A DNA stretch of 64,000 bases from Stakelama portus. Its GTDB lineage: Bacteria > Pseudomonadota > Alphaproteobacteria > Sphingomonadales > Sphingomonadaceae. Under the pieces are notes generated by a model that saw nothing but the letters and a program-made list of their open reading frames with translations, was not told the DNA's origin and did not search any database. The position numbers were made by a program, and so were the translations under genes. The stretch covers positions 496,001-560,000 of the forward strand of contig NZ_QFZL01000001.1 of the NCBI RefSeq assembly GCF_003171655.1, read 5' to 3'. Shown here one piece after another: positions 42,170 to 52,971 of this stretch; the first letter of the stretch is position 1; each line of letters opens with the position of its first letter.

Positions 42170-43104
42170 CTGCGGGCGCGCCGCATATCCCCGTGCTTCG
42201 CGACGAAGTCGTCGAAGCGCTCGCCATCGTGCCCGGCGAGCGCCATGTCGACGCGACGTTCGGAGCCGGTGGCTACACCCGGGCAATCCTCGAGCGGGGT
42301 GCCGAGGTGGCCGCTTTCGATCGCGACTCCCGGGCGATCGAAGGCGGCCATGATCTTGTCGCTGCAAGCGGCGGGCGGCTGATCCTGATCGAAGCGCCAT
42401 TCTCTGCGCTCGACAGCGAGCTCGAACGGCGCGGTTTCGTGCCGGTCGACGGCGTGACGATGGATATCGGGGTTTCCTCGATGCAGCTCGATCAGGCCGA
42501 GCGCGGCTTTTCGTTTCAGCAGGACGGGCCGCTCGACATGCGAATGGCGCCCGAAGGGCTGACTGCGGCCGAATGGCTCAACAGCGCCGACGAGGTCGAA
42601 ATCGCCGATATTCTCTATCGGTACGGCGAAGAACCGCGCTCGCGGCGCGTCGCCAGGGCGATCGTCTCCGCACGACCCCTTACGCGAACTTCCGAACTGG
42701 CAAATGTGGTTAGGAAGGCGTTAGGACATCGTCCGCACGACAAGAAAGACCCGGCGACCCGGACCTTTCAGGCGGTGCGCATCCATATCAATCGCGAGCT
42801 GGACGAGCTGGCGGAAGGGCTTGCCGCGGCGGAACGCGTGCTGAAGCCGGGCGGTCGGCTGGCAGTGGTGACGTTCCACAGCCTTGAGGATCGTCTGGTC
42901 AAGCGCTTCCTGCGCGAACGCAGCGGCGCGATGCCCGGTGGATCGCGGCATCGCCCCAGCGAGGCGCCGCGTGCCGCCCCCAGTTTTGAGTCTCTGCAAC
43001 GGGCCGTTCGCCCGGGCGAGGCGGAAGTTGCCCGCAATCCCCGGGCCCGTTCGGCCACGCTGCGCGTCGCGCGGCGTACCGATGCGGCGCCCTGGTCGTC
43101 ATGA
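42166..43104 (+). CDS. rsmH: 16S rRNA (cytosine1402-N4)-methyltransferase
   Basis: 312 residues. SAM-binding motif [14 protein letters not shown], catalytic/recognition blocks [15 protein letters not shown] and [13 protein letters not shown], and the conserved [14 protein letters not shown] toward the end. Methylates N4 of C1402 in the decoding centre. GTG start in a GTGA overlap with mraZ. Confidence 0.97.
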   Translation: MTAGAPHIPVLRDEVVEALAIVPGERHVDATFGAGGYTRAILERGAEVAAFDRDSRAIEGGHDLVAASGGRLILIEAPFSALDSELERRGFVPVDGVTMDIGVSSMQLDQAERGFSFQQDGPLDMRMAPEGLTAAEWLNSADEVEIADILYRYGEEPRSRRVARAIVSARPLTRTSELANVVRKALGHRPHDKKDPATRTFQAVRIHINRELDELAEGLAAAERVLKPGGRLAVVTFHSLEDRLVKRFLRERSGAMPGGSRHRPSEAPRAAPSFESLQRAVRPGEAEVARNPRARSATLRVARRTDAAPWSS

Positions 43105-43123
43105 GTATGAGTAAGGAGTTGAA

Positions 43124-43687
43124 ATGATGGCAGGCTATGGACTGAAAGGCTTCGGCTGGTTCCTGTGCGGCGTCGTCGTGGCGCCCGCATGCTATATGGT
43201 GACCAGCCAGGTAGCGGCCGAGCGCGTTCAGCTTGAGGCGATGGATCGTGCGATCGCGCAGGCGCACAAGGATATCCGCTCGCTGGAAACCGAGTTCAAC
43301 ACGCGCGCGAGCATGGCGCAGATCGAACGCTGGAACGGCGATTTCCTGGCGCTGGCTTCGCCCGCCCCGGACCAGTTTCTGAGCGATGAGAACCAGCTTG
43401 CCAGCCTCGACGCCACCATGGGCGGCGAAATGCAGCATGCTTCGATGATTGTGCCCAAGGGCGGAAGCCAGGGCCGCGACGTCGTTGCGCCCGAATCCGC
43501 TTCGGCGCCGGTCGCCACGGCTTCGGCAGCGCCGACCGCTGCGCCGCGTGCCGATGCCGCCGCTGCTTCGCAGAGCGCGCGCGGTGGCAGCGATCAGGTT
43601 GCGATGCTCGACACGCGCCTCCTCTCCAGCTCGACGATGGAGGATCTGCAGCGTCGCGCGAATATCGAGCGGCTGGCACTGCGGTGA
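43124..43687 (+). CDS. FtsL-type bitopic division protein (probable)
   Basis: 187 residues: short cytoplasmic end, one transmembrane helix (about 9-28), a predicted coiled coil (about 30-70, AAERVQLEAMDRAIAQAHKDI), then an Ala/Pro/Ser-rich periplasmic tail longer than E. coli FtsL. Sequence similarity to FtsL is weak, but the position between rsmH and ftsI, size and TM-plus-coil plan fit the FtsL/FtsB-interacting subunit. ATG at 43124 after AAGGAG (43127 also possible). GTGA overlap with ftsI. Confidence 0.75.
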   Translation: MMAGYGLKGFGWFLCGVVVAPACYMVTSQVAAERVQLEAMDRAIAQAHKDIRSLETEFNTRASMAQIERWNGDFLALASPAPDQFLSDENQLASLDATMGGEMQHASMIVPKGGSQGRDVVAPESASAPVATASAAPTAAPRADAAAASQSARGGSDQVAMLDTRLLSSSTMEDLQRRANIERLALR

Positions 43688-45384
43688 TCGTCCTCGTCGC
43701 CCCGCCGGCGGAATCGCGCCGGGCCGGCAATGGGCGGCAGGCGATGGTTGCGGTCGCGCAGGTGCGGCTGATGATCCTGCTGCTCGCGTTCGGCGCGGGC
43801 ATTTTCGCGATTCTGGCGCGGCTTGCCGTGCTCGCCATCTGGGCCGAGCCGGCATCGGCGCGCAATGCGGTCGCGGTGGTCAAGCCGTTGCGCGGCGACA
43901 TTGCCGACCGTAATGGCGAACCGCTGGCGCGGACGATCGACGCCTGGACCATCGGCGTGCACCCCGAAAAGATCATCGGCGACCGGCAGGAGCTGGCGCG
44001 CAAGCTGGCCGAACTGATGCCCGAACGCAGTGCCGCGGAATATTTCCAGCTGCTCAACGCCAAGGGCTTTCGCTATCTGAAGCGTCGCGCGCGTCCCGAA
44101 CTGGTCAGCGCGGTCAATGCGCTGGGCGAGCCGGGCATCGGCTTCAATCGCGAGCCCGAGCGGCTTTATACCCAGGGCGACCTTGCCGCCTATGTGCTCG
44201 GGCATCTTCACTATGACGGCTATGGCGTGCGCGGCATGGAGCGGGTGCTCGAAAAGCGCCTGACCGATCCGGCCCAGGCCGGAACCCCGGTCGAGCTTTC
44301 GATCGACGTGCGGGTGCAGGCGGCGCTGCGCAGCGAGCTTGGCGAAGCGATGGAATCGTTTCAGGCCAAGGGCGCGGCCGGGCTGATCCTCGATGTCGAT
44401 ACCGGCGAAGTGCTGGCGATGGTGTCGCTGCCCAGCTTCAATCCCAATGATGTGAACGGGACGATCCCGCCCAATAATGTGACGCAGAGCGTCTATGAGC
44501 TTGGGTCGACCTTCAAGCCGATCACTGCCGCCGCCGCGATCGACCGCGGCGTGGTCACGTCGATGTCGCGCCGTTTCGACGCGACCGAGCCGCTGCGGAT
44601 CGGCCGGTTCAGCATCGGCGACGATCACCCCCAGCGCCGCTGGCTCAACATCCCCGAAACGCTGATCTATTCCTCGAACATCGCCACTGCGCGGATCGGC
44701 GAGGAACTGGGGCAGGAGGGGTTCGAGGATATTTTCCGCAAATTCCATTTCGACGAGCGCGCGCCGATCGATCTGGAAGGCGGCGGAACGCTCTGGCCGC
44801 ATTATTGGGGCCGGGCGACGACAATGACCGTCGGCTATGGCCATGGCATCGCCGTTACGCCGCTGCATCTCGCGCTTGCCTATGCCGCGATGGTCAATGG
44901 CGGCGTGTGGCGCCCCGCGACGATGCTGAAGGTCGAGCCGGGCCATGCCGTACCCGGCGAACGCGTGCTTTCCGAAGCGACCAGCGCGCGGATGCGCCAG
45001 CTGCTGCGGCTGATCGTGACCGACGGCACGGGCAAGAACGCGAACGTCGCGGGCTATCGCGTCGGCGGCAAGACCGGGACGGCGGAGAAGCCGGGCGATC
45101 ACGGATATTCGGCCACCAAGAATGTTTCTACCTTCGCAGCGGCTTTCCCCATGGACGCACCGCGCTATGTGGTGATTGCCATGCTCGATTCGCCTATCGG
45201 AAACGCCCAAAGCTACGGCCAGCGCACTGCCGGCTGGACCTCGGTTCCCCTTGTCGGCCGCGTGATTCAGCGCACCGGCCCGATGCTCGGCGTCATTCCC
45301 GACGCCAATCGCGACGTGGATCTTTCCGAATTCGCGTCGTTGATCTGGCACGGTTCGCAGGATCACGAGGCATCGGACCAATGA
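43684..45384 (+). CDS. ftsI: Septal peptidoglycan transpeptidase FtsI (PBP3)
   Basis: 566 residues. Transmembrane helix (about 31-54), PBP dimerisation/pedestal domain beginning PLRGDIADRNGEPLA, and a transpeptidase domain with catalytic Ser275 (GSTFKPIT), SSN at 330-332, and KTGT at 463-466. Class B PBP that cross-links septal murein with FtsW. GTG start. ATGA overlap with murE. Confidence 0.97.
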   Translation: MIVLVAPPAESRRAGNGRQAMVAVAQVRLMILLLAFGAGIFAILARLAVLAIWAEPASARNAVAVVKPLRGDIADRNGEPLARTIDAWTIGVHPEKIIGDRQELARKLAELMPERSAAEYFQLLNAKGFRYLKRRARPELVSAVNALGEPGIGFNREPERLYTQGDLAAYVLGHLHYDGYGVRGMERVLEKRLTDPAQAGTPVELSIDVRVQAALRSELGEAMESFQAKGAAGLILDVDTGEVLAMVSLPSFNPNDVNGTIPPNNVTQSVYELGSTFKPITAAAAIDRGVVTSMSRRFDATEPLRIGRFSIGDDHPQRRWLNIPETLIYSSNIATARIGEELGQEGFEDIFRKFHFDERAPIDLEGGGTLWPHYWGRATTMTVGYGHGIAVTPLHLALAYAAMVNGGVWRPATMLKVEPGHAVPGERVLSEATSARMRQLLRLIVTDGTGKNANVAGYRVGGKTGTAEKPGDHGYSATKNVSTFAAAFPMDAPRYVVIAMLDSPIGNAQSYGQRTAGWTSVPLVGRVIQRTGPMLGVIPDANRDVDLSEFASLIWHGSQDHEASDQ

Positions 45385-46796
45385 AGCTGGGCGCCTTGAC
45401 CGGCGGCGCGGAGGCGGCCGTCGTCACCGGGTTCGCCATCGACCATCGCAAGGTCGCGCCCGGCACCATTTTCGGTGCGTTTCGCGGTGCGCGGTTCAAC
45501 GGCGAGGATTTCATCGCCGATGCGGTGAAGAGCGGCGCGATCGCGATTGTCGCCGCACCCGATGCGAAGGTGGAAGGCGCGGTGCATATCGCCGCCGAAA
45601 ATCCACGCGAGAAATTCGCGCAGCTTGCCGCCAGATTCTTTGCGCCCTTCCCGGCGACGGCGGTCGCGGTTACCGGCACCAACGGCAAGACGTCGACGGT
45701 CGAAATGACGCGGCAATTGTGGCGGATGGCGGGCGAACATGCCGCGTCGATCGGCACGCTCGGCGTCACCACGGCGGACGAAAGCGTCTATACCGGGCTC
45801 ACCACCCCCGACATCGTCACGTTCCTTTCCAATGTCGCGGGGCTTGCACGCGAGGGCGTGACGCATCTGGCGTTCGAGGCGTCGAGCCACGGCCTGACCC
45901 AATATCGTACCGAAGGGATTCCGGTCGCGGCGGCGGCGTTCACCAATCTCAGCCGCGATCACCTCGATTATCATGGCGACATGGCCGCTTATTTCTGTGC
46001 CAAGCTGCGGCTGTTCGCCGATGTGCTCGACGCCGATGGCGCTTCGGTGATCTGGATGGACGATCCCAATGCCGATCGCGTGATCGATCTGGCGCGGGTG
46101 CGCGGCAATCGCATCGTCAGTGTCGGCGAACATGGCGATACGCTGCGCCTCGTTTCGCGCGATCCGACGTTGCTGGGGCAGGGGCTGGTGATCGAGGCCG
46201 AAGGTGCGCAGCACAAGGTGATGCTGCCGCTGATCGGCGCCTATCAAGCCGCCAATGCGCTGGTCGCGGCGGGGCTGGTGATCGCCACCGGCGGGGACGT
46301 GGCAACGACGCTCGCCAATCTCGCCCGGCTGCAGCCGGTTCGCGGACGGCTCGAACGCGCCGTCATCACGCGCAGCGGCGCGCCGGTCTATGTCGATTAT
46401 GCCCATACGCCCGACGCGCTGGAAGCGGCGATCGCGGCGCTGAAGCCGCATGCCAAGGGTCGTCTGATCGTCGTGTTCGGCGCGGGCGGGGACCGCGACA
46501 CCGGCAAGCGCGAACCGATGGGCACGGTTGCGCGGCAGGGGGCCGATCTCGCCATCGTCACCGACGATAATCCGCGTACCGAAGATCCCGCGTCGATCCG
46601 TGCCGAAATCCTCAAGGGCTGCCCCGATGCTCGCGAAGTCGCCGGCCGCCGCGAAGCGATTGCGCTGGCGATTGCCGAGGCCGGGCCGGAAGATATCGTG
46701 CTGATCGCCGGCAAGGGGCATGAGCAGGGGCAGATTGTCGGCGAACTGGTGTTGCCGTTCGACGATGTCACGGTCGCGCGCGAGTGTGCGGCATGA
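45381..46796 (+). CDS. murE: UDP-MurNAc-tripeptide ligase MurE (meso-DAP adding)
   Basis: 471 residues. ATP loop GTNGKTSTVEMTR, carbamylated-Lys region YFCAKLRLF, and the DNPRTEDP motif that selects meso-diaminopimelate over lysine, as expected for Gram-negative murein. GAGGDRDTGKR and GKGHE complete the ligase signature. ATGA overlaps at both ends. Confidence 0.97.
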   Translation: MKLGALTGGAEAAVVTGFAIDHRKVAPGTIFGAFRGARFNGEDFIADAVKSGAIAIVAAPDAKVEGAVHIAAENPREKFAQLAARFFAPFPATAVAVTGTNGKTSTVEMTRQLWRMAGEHAASIGTLGVTTADESVYTGLTTPDIVTFLSNVAGLAREGVTHLAFEASSHGLTQYRTEGIPVAAAAFTNLSRDHLDYHGDMAAYFCAKLRLFADVLDADGASVIWMDDPNADRVIDLARVRGNRIVSVGEHGDTLRLVSRDPTLLGQGLVIEAEGAQHKVMLPLIGAYQAANALVAAGLVIATGGDVATTLANLARLQPVRGRLERAVITRSGAPVYVDYAHTPDALEAAIAALKPHAKGRLIVVFGAGGDRDTGKREPMGTVARQGADLAIVTDDNPRTEDPASIRAEILKGCPDAREVAGRREAIALAIAEAGPEDIVLIAGKGHEQGQIVGELVLPFDDVTVARECAA

Positions 46797-48169
46797 GCGC
46801 ATTATGGACTTCCTCCGAAATCGCTGCCGCCACCGGCGGTACGGCATCGGGGGCATTCGCGGTTTCGGGCGTCACCTTCGACAGCCGCGAAGTCGGGCGG
46901 GGCGACTTGTTCCTTGCGCTGAAAGGCGAGGCGACCGACGGCCATCGTTTTCTGGACCAGGCATTTACCCAGGGCGCGGCCGGTGCAGTGGTGAGCGCCG
47001 ATACGCCGCACGCCCATGTCCGCGTCGCCGATACGATGGCTGCGCTCGAGGATCTGGGCCGGGCATCGCGCGCGCGGATGCAGGGCAGGGTGATCGGCGT
47101 AACCGGGTCGGTCGGCAAGACCGGCACCAAGGAAGCGCTGTTCGCCGCGCTCGACCGCCCCGAACCGGGCCGGGCGCATCGCTCGGTCAAAAGCTATAAC
47201 AACCATACCGGCGTGCCGCTCAGCCTTGCCCGCATGCCGCGCGAAACCCGCTTCGGCGTGTTCGAAATGGGAATGAACCATGCCGGCGAACTCGCCGCGC
47301 TGACGCAAATCGTGCGGCCGCATGTCGCGATCGTCACCGCCATCGCCCCCGCGCATACCGAATTCTTCAGGGATGAAAGCGCGATTGCCGATGCCAAGGG
47401 CGAGATTTTCCAGGGGCTGGAATCGGGCGGCACTGCGATCGTTCCGTTCGACAGCCCGCACCGCGACCGGCTGATCGCTGCGGCGCAGCCGCATGCCGCG
47501 CGGATCGTCACCTTCGGCCTTGGCGAAGGGGCCGATGTCCGCGCGATCGAAACGATGCGCACGCGCACCGGCGGCACGTTCGTCACCGCGCGGCTGGGCG
47601 AGCGCGAACTCAGCTTCACATTGTCGCAGCCGGGCGAACATTGGGTTGCCAACGCGATGGCGATCCTTGCCGCTGTCGATGCGGTGGGCAGCGATCTGGA
47701 ACTTGCCGGGCTGGCGCTGGCCGAAATGGGCGGGCTGCCCGGGCGCGGCGCGCGGTTTCTGGCGAAAGTCGATGGCGGCGAAGCGCTGGTGATCGACGAA
47801 AGCTATAACGCCAATCCCGCGTCGATGCGTGCGACGCTGGCCGTGCTGCGCGCCGAACCGGCCGATGCGCGGCGGATCGTCCTGCTCGGCGAAATGCGCG
47901 AACTGGGTGCGGAAAGCGATGCCTATCATGCCGCGCTTGCCGATCCGATTCGCGCCGCCGGGGTGAGCCGTGCCATTTTGGTGGGTGAAGGGATGGCGGC
48001 GCTTGCAAAGGCGCTTGAGGGCCAGATTGATTTCGTCCATGTGCCCGACGCCGCATCCGCGCGGGCGAGCCTGGAATCCATGCTTGCGCCCGGCGATGCG
48101 GTCCTCGTCAAGGGATCGAACGCAGTGGGGCTGGCGAGCGTTGTCGCATCGCTGGCGGGAAGGGGCTAA
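46793..48169 (+). CDS. murF: UDP-MurNAc-tripeptide:D-Ala-D-Ala ligase MurF
   Basis: 458 residues from the ATG at 46793 (ATGA overlap with murE). Mur-ligase motifs: [18 protein letters not shown] loop [26 protein letters not shown], and [11 protein letters not shown]. Adds D-Ala-D-Ala to complete the pentapeptide. TAATG overlap with mraY. Confidence 0.97.
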   Translation: MSALWTSSEIAAATGGTASGAFAVSGVTFDSREVGRGDLFLALKGEATDGHRFLDQAFTQGAAGAVVSADTPHAHVRVADTMAALEDLGRASRARMQGRVIGVTGSVGKTGTKEALFAALDRPEPGRAHRSVKSYNNHTGVPLSLARMPRETRFGVFEMGMNHAGELAALTQIVRPHVAIVTAIAPAHTEFFRDESAIADAKGEIFQGLESGGTAIVPFDSPHRDRLIAAAQPHAARIVTFGLGEGADVRAIETMRTRTGGTFVTARLGERELSFTLSQPGEHWVANAMAILAAVDAVGSDLELAGLALAEMGGLPGRGARFLAKVDGGEALVIDESYNANPASMRATLAVLRAEPADARRIVLLGEMRELGAESDAYHAALADPIRAAGVSRAILVGEGMAALAKALEGQIDFVHVPDAASARASLESMLAPGDAVLVKGSNAVGLASVVASLAGRG

Positions 48170-49236
48170 TGCTTTACTGGATCGCGGAGCTGCTGGATTT
48201 TACCGGCGCTTTCAATCTCTTCCGCTATCTTTCCTTCCGCACCGGCGGCGCGGTGGCGACGGCGCTGCTGCTCGGCCTGATCGTCGGCCCGCGTTTCATC
48301 GGCTGGCTGCGCGTCCGTCAGGGCAAGGGGCAACCGATCCGCAGCGACGGCCCGCAAAGCCATCTCGCCAAGCGCGGAACGCCGACCATGGGCGGGCTGA
48401 TGATCCTGACCAGCCTGATGGTGTCGCTGATCCTGTGGATGGACCTCAGCAATCCCTTTGTCTGGGCGTGCATGTTCGTGACGTTCGGTTTCGGAATGAT
48501 CGGGTTCCTCGACGATTATGACAAGGTGCGCAAGGCAAGCACCGCAGGCGTTTCGGGCAAGGTGCGCCTCGCGGGCGAGTTCCTGATCGCCGGCGTCGCG
48601 GCGTGGATCATTACCCAGCAGAACGGGACCGAACTTTACCTGCCGTTCGTCACCCATCGCATCGATCTGGGCCCCTTCTATATCGTCTTCGCCGCTTTCA
48701 CGATCGTGGCGTTCGGCAATGCCGTGAATTTGACCGACGGGCTCGACGGCCTCGCGACCATGCCGGTGATCATCGCCAGCCTGGCGTTCATGATGATCGT
48801 CTATCTGGTCGGCCGCGCGGACTATGCCAGCTATCTTGGCATTCCGCATGTTCCGGGCGCGGGCGATCTTGCCATTTTCTGTGGCGCGATGATCGGGGCA
48901 GGGCTTGCGTTCCTCTGGTTCAACGCCCCTCCGGCCGCGGTGTTCATGGGCGATACCGGCAGCCTCGCATTGGGCGGCGCGCTCGGCGCGATTGCCGTTA
49001 CTTCGCACCATGAAATCGTGCTCGGCATCATCGGCGGCCTGTTCGTGATCGAAGCGATGAGCGTCATCATTCAGGTCTTCTTCTACAAACGGACTGGCAA
49101 GCGCGTGTTCCGCATGGCGCCGATCCACCATCATTTCGAACAACTCGGCTGGAGCGAACCCACGGTGGTGATCCGTTTCTGGATCATTGCCTTTGTTCTG
49201 GCGCTGGCGGGGCTTTCCACACTCAAGCTGCGATGA
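48169..49236 (+). CDS. mraY: Phospho-MurNAc-pentapeptide transferase MraY
   Basis: 355 residues, ten transmembrane helices; makes lipid I at the inner membrane. Conserved blocks: [20 protein letters not shown] (DDxxD-like), [25 protein letters not shown], and [14 protein letters not shown] overlaps the murF TAA. Confidence 0.98.
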   Translation: MLYWIAELLDFTGAFNLFRYLSFRTGGAVATALLLGLIVGPRFIGWLRVRQGKGQPIRSDGPQSHLAKRGTPTMGGLMILTSLMVSLILWMDLSNPFVWACMFVTFGFGMIGFLDDYDKVRKASTAGVSGKVRLAGEFLIAGVAAWIITQQNGTELYLPFVTHRIDLGPFYIVFAAFTIVAFGNAVNLTDGLDGLATMPVIIASLAFMMIVYLVGRADYASYLGIPHVPGAGDLAIFCGAMIGAGLAFLWFNAPPAAVFMGDTGSLALGGALGAIAVTSHHEIVLGIIGGLFVIEAMSVIIQVFFYKRTGKRVFRMAPIHHHFEQLGWSEPTVVIRFWIIAFVLALAGLSTLKLR

Positions 49237-50603
49237 TCACGAGCACGACCTGGAGCGGAAAACGCTACGCCGTGCTGGGGCTGGCACGCTCCGGGCAAGC
49301 GAGCGTGGCTGCGCTGCTGGCAAGCGGGGCGCGGGTTGTTGCGTGGGACAATAGCGAGGAACGGCGTGAAGCCACCCGTTCGTCCCGAGCGCAGTCGAGG
49401 GACGGGGCGCACGGCCAACGTGTCTCGACTTCGCTCGACACAAACGGTTCGTTGGAGCTTGCCGACCCACTCGAAACCGATCTCTCCGGCTTTGCGGGCG
49501 TCGTCGTTTCCCCCGGCGTGCCGATCAATCGCCACCCGATTGCCGCGCATGCCGCAGCAGCAGGCGTTCCGCTGATCGGCGACATCGAGCTCTTCGCACA
49601 GGCGCGCGCCGAACTCCCGGCGCACAAGGTCGTCGGTATCACCGGCACCAACGGCAAATCGACCACGACCGCGTTGATCCACCACATCCTCGACAGCGCC
49701 GGCATCTCCGCACGGATGGGCGGCAATATCGGCCTGCCGATCCTCGGACAGGAGCCGCTGACGCCAAATGACAACGGCGCCGGCGTCTATGTCCTCGAAC
49801 TGTCGAGCTATCAGATCGATCTGACCCAGAGCCTCGATTGCGATGTCGCGGTGCTGACCAACATCACCCCCGATCATCTCGATCGCTACGCCGGATTCGA
49901 CGCCTATGCCGCGTCCAAGGCACGGCTGTTCGCGATGCAGTCGCCCGATCATGCCGCGATCATCGGCATCGGCGACATCCCCTCGGCCAATATCGCGCGA
50001 AACCTCGCAAAATCTGGCCGGTCGGAGGCGCTGACCAAGATCGCGCCCGGCGTCTGTATGGATCAGTCGCGCTGGCCGAGCCTGCAAGGGCCGCACAACG
50101 CGCAGAACGCACTCGCTGCGATCGCCGCGTGCGAAGCGTTGGGCCTGTCGCGCGACGCGATTGATGCAGGGCTGGAAAGCTTCCCCGGCCTGCCGCACCG
50201 GATGGAGCGGCTCGGCGTCCATAAGGGGCTGCTCTGGGTCAATGACAGCAAGGCGACCAACCCGACCAGCACCGCGCCCGCGCTGCAGGCCTTTGGTCGC
50301 ATCCACTGGATCCTGGGCGGGCAGGCCAAGACGGATGATCTGGAGGCGTGCCGCCCCGGCTTCGGTAATGTGGTACAGGCCTATACAATCGGCGAAGCCG
50401 CCGAATTGTTCGAAACGCTGCTGCGCCCGGAAATGCCGGTGGCGCGCGTCGATACGCTCGACGCAGCGGTGCATGCGGCGCTGACCGTTGCGCAGCCCGG
50501 TGATACCGTGCTGCTCTCGCCCGCCTGCGCCTCGTTCGACCAGTTTCGCGACTTCGAAGCGCGCGGCGATGCGTTTCGCGCGCTGGTGGAGGGGCTGGAG
50601 TGA
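49233..50603 (+). CDS. murD: UDP-MurNAc-alanine:D-glutamate ligase MurD, with in-frame repeat insertion
   Basis: 456 residues. The core is standard: GLARSGQAS dinucleotide loop, VVSPGVP, ATP loop [34 protein letters not shown], and C-terminal [12 protein letters not shown]. Between WDNSEE and ELADPLE the usual short linker is replaced by about 24-28 Arg/Ser-rich residues encoded by a palindromic repeat (49376-49447). The frame is kept and all catalytic motifs lie downstream, so the enzyme should be functional. GTGA overlap with ftsW. Confidence 0.96.
   Translation: MITSTTWSGKRYAVLGLARSGQASVAALLASGARVVAWDNSEERREATRSSRAQSRDGAHGQRVSTSLDTNGSLELADPLETDLSGFAGVVVSPGVPINRHPIAAHAAAAGVPLIGDIELFAQARAELPAHKVVGITGTNGKSTTTALIHHILDSAGISARMGGNIGLPILGQEPLTPNDNGAGVYVLELSSYQIDLTQSLDCDVAVLTNITPDHLDRYAGFDAYAASKARLFAMQSPDHAAIIGIGDIPSANIARNLAKSGRSEALTKIAPGVCMDQSRWPSLQGPHNAQNALAAIAACEALGLSRDAIDAGLESFPGLPHRMERLGVHKGLLWVNDSKATNPTSTAPALQAFGRIHWILGGQAKTDDLEACRPGFGNVVQAYTIGEAAELFETLLRPEMPVARVDTLDAAVHAALTVAQPGDTVLLSPACASFDQFRDFEARGDAFRALVEGLE
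49376..49447. repeat. Palindromic REP-like element inside murD
   Basis: Arm 1 (49376-49403) and the reverse complement of arm 2 (49420-49447) match at about 23 of 28 positions, both starting CCGTT and centred on CGAGCG-AGTCGAG, with a 16-bp spacer. The element is 72 bp (24 codons), so the frame is preserved. I associate this GTCGAGCGAAGTCGAG-type palindrome with dispersed intergenic repeats in sphingomonads (recalled, not searched). Confidence 0.8.
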
Positions 50604-51823
50604 GCGATATGGCGGAACAGGCACCCAAGGGCTTTCGCAGCCGTGTCGCCCAGCAAATGGGCCGCACCGGCCGCTCGCCTGCGGGCATGTGGTTCTGGGA
50701 AATCGATCGCGTGCTGCTGCTGCTGGCGCTGTCGCTGATGGCGATCGGCCTGATCGCGGTTGCGGCGGCTTCGCCTGCCACGGCGCATCGCTATTCGGGC
50801 GGATCGGTGACGATTCCGCCGATGTATTATTTCTGGCGACAGGTGGCCTGGGTGGCGGTGTCGGTGCCGGTGATGCTGATCGTTTCGATGCTGCCGATCC
50901 GCTTTGCGCGGCGCTGCTCGCTGATCGGCGCCGCGATCTTCTTCGTGCTGCTCGCCGCGACGCCGTTTCTGGGTGCGGAAGTCAATGGCGCGAAACGGTG
51001 GATCGATCTTGGCGTGTCCGAGCTTCAGCCGTCCGAATTTCTGAAACCGCTGTTCATTGTCGCGATTGCTTGGCTGTTGTCGTTCCGGGCAAAGGATCCG
51101 CAGCTTCCCGTGCTGTTCATCACCGGCGCTCTAACCGCGTGTATCGCCGCGCTGTTGATGATGCAGCCCGATTTCGGCCAGACGATCGTGTTCGTCCTGG
51201 TCTGGCTGGTGCTGCTGTTGCTTTCGGGGGTTTCGGCCACTGCGATCGCAGGGCTGATGGCCAGCGGGGTCGGCTGCGTCGTCGCCGCCTATCTGTTTTA
51301 CGATACTGCCCGGATCCGCATCGACAGCTTCCTTTTTCCCGACAAGGAAAAGGCGCTGGCCGAACATTATCAGACCGATATGGCGCATGCGACGCTGACG
51401 GCGGGCGGGGCGACGGGCACCGGGCCGGGCGGCGGGACGTTCAAATTCCGTCTCCCAGAGGCACATAATGATTATATTTTCTCGGTCGTAGGCGAGGAAT
51501 TCGGGCTTATCACCTGTGGGGTGATTGCGATTCTCTATCTCGCCATCGTCGTGCGGGTGGTGATGAAACTCATTGACGAGGAAGACGCTTTTCGCCTTCT
51601 CGCCGCTGCCGGCCTTGCCGCGCAGTTCGGCGTGCAGGCGCTGATCAACATGGCGGTGAACACGGGGCTTGCGCCGTCCAAGGGCATGACGCTGCCGTTC
51701 ATCAGCTATGGCGGCTCTTCCATGATCGCGCTGTCGGTCGGGTTCGGACTGCTGCTCGCATTCACGCGCAGGAACCCGTATCTGACGCGCTCACCCTATA
51801 CCGTGCGCGGGAGCGGTTCATGA
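50600..51823 (+). CDS. ftsW: Septal peptidoglycan glycosyltransferase FtsW
   Basis: 407 residues, about ten transmembrane helices, SEDS family. Conserved [18 protein letters not shown], and [22 protein letters not shown] near the end. Polymerises septal glycan from lipid II together with FtsI. GTG start (GTGA overlap with murD); ATG at 50609 is an alternative. Confidence 0.97.
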   Translation: MSDMAEQAPKGFRSRVAQQMGRTGRSPAGMWFWEIDRVLLLLALSLMAIGLIAVAAASPATAHRYSGGSVTIPPMYYFWRQVAWVAVSVPVMLIVSMLPIRFARRCSLIGAAIFFVLLAATPFLGAEVNGAKRWIDLGVSELQPSEFLKPLFIVAIAWLLSFRAKDPQLPVLFITGALTACIAALLMMQPDFGQTIVFVLVWLVLLLLSGVSATAIAGLMASGVGCVVAAYLFYDTARIRIDSFLFPDKEKALAEHYQTDMAHATLTAGGATGTGPGGGTFKFRLPEAHNDYIFSVVGEEFGLITCGVIAILYLAIVVRVVMKLIDEEDAFRLLAAAGLAAQFGVQALINMAVNTGLAPSKGMTLPFISYGGSSMIALSVGFGLLLAFTRRNPYLTRSPYTVRGSGS

Positions 51824-52971
51824 CACGATCGAAGAATTACGTCCTCGCCGCCGGTGGTACCGGTGGGCATATGGTACCCGCGGCGGCGCTGGCGGCCGAA
51901 CTGATCGAGCGCGGCCATCGCGTCGCGTTGGTCAGCGACGATCGCGGCGTGCGCTTTCCCGGACTGTTCGAGGATATCGAAACCCATGTGCTTCCGGCCG
52001 GGCGGCTGGGCGGCGGTCCGCTCGGGTGGCTGCGTGCGGCGCGCGAAGTGATGGCGGGGCGCAGGATGGCGCTGCGCTTCTTCCGCGAATATCGCCCGGC
52101 GGCCGTGATCGGTTTCGGCGGTTATCCGGCAATGCCGTCGCTGATGGCGGCGTTCCGCGCGGGCATTCCCACCGTGATTCACGAACAAAATGCAGTGCTG
52201 GGCCGCGTCAACCGCCATGTCGCGAACAAGGTCGATGCGATCGCCACGGCATATGCAAATGTCGAACGGCTTCAGGACAAGTGGAAGGCCAAGACCACGT
52301 TGGTCGGCAATCCGGTCCGCGAAGCGGTGCTCGCGCTGCGCCAGCGGCCCTATCCGATGCTGGAGGAAGACGGGATTTTCCGCGTGCTGGTAACCGGCGG
52401 CAGCCAGGGCGCGTCGATCCTCAGCCAGGTCGTGCCCGATGGCCTCGCGCTGCTTCCCCCTCATTTCCGCCGCCGCATGCAGGTTACGCATCAGGCGCGG
52501 CCGGAGGATATCGATCGCGTCCGCCAGAAATATTCCGAACACGGCATTCCCGCCGAAATCGCGACCTATCTGGCCGACATGCCCGAACAACTCGCCTGGG
52601 CGCATATTGTCATCGCGCGCGCGGGCGCTTCGACCATTGCCGAACTGACGGCAGCGGGCCGTCCGGCGATTCTGGTTCCCTATCCCAGCGCCGCCGACGA
52701 TCACCAGACCGCCAATGCGCGCGAAATGAGCGAAGCGGGCGGCGCGCGGACGATCAAGCAGACCGGCTTCACGCCCACCGAACTCGCCAAGCAGATTCAG
52801 CGGCTCGGCCTCGATACCGAAGGGCTGGAGGCCGCTGCCGCGCGCGCCAAGAGCTGTGGCCGGCCCAACGCCGCGCGCGATCTCGCCAATCTGGTCGAAA
52901 GCGTCGATGCGCCGTGGGAATCCGCAGGGCTGGGCCTTGCCAAACAGGCCGTGGAGGGCAGCGCGGCATGA
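51820..52971 (+). CDS. murG: UDP-GlcNAc:lipid I N-acetylglucosaminyltransferase MurG
   Basis: 383 residues, GT-B fold. Glycine loop [43 protein letters not shown] and [11 protein letters not shown]. Makes lipid II on the cytoplasmic face. ATGA overlaps on both sides. Confidence 0.97.
   Translation: MTRSKNYVLAAGGTGGHMVPAAALAAELIERGHRVALVSDDRGVRFPGLFEDIETHVLPAGRLGGGPLGWLRAAREVMAGRRMALRFFREYRPAAVIGFGGYPAMPSLMAAFRAGIPTVIHEQNAVLGRVNRHVANKVDAIATAYANVERLQDKWKAKTTLVGNPVREAVLALRQRPYPMLEEDGIFRVLVTGGSQGASILSQVVPDGLALLPPHFRRRMQVTHQARPEDIDRVRQKYSEHGIPAEIATYLADMPEQLAWAHIVIARAGASTIAELTAAGRPAILVPYPSAADDHQTANAREMSEAGGARTIKQTGFTPTELAKQIQRLGLDTEGLEAAAARAKSCGRPNAARDLANLVESVDAPWESAGLGLAKQAVEGSAA

Noticed and set aside
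49376-49447. Insertion sequence or MITE disrupting murD
   Set aside because: There are no target-site duplications or transposase ends I can recognise, and the frame is kept, so it is called a REP-like repeat within a functional gene.
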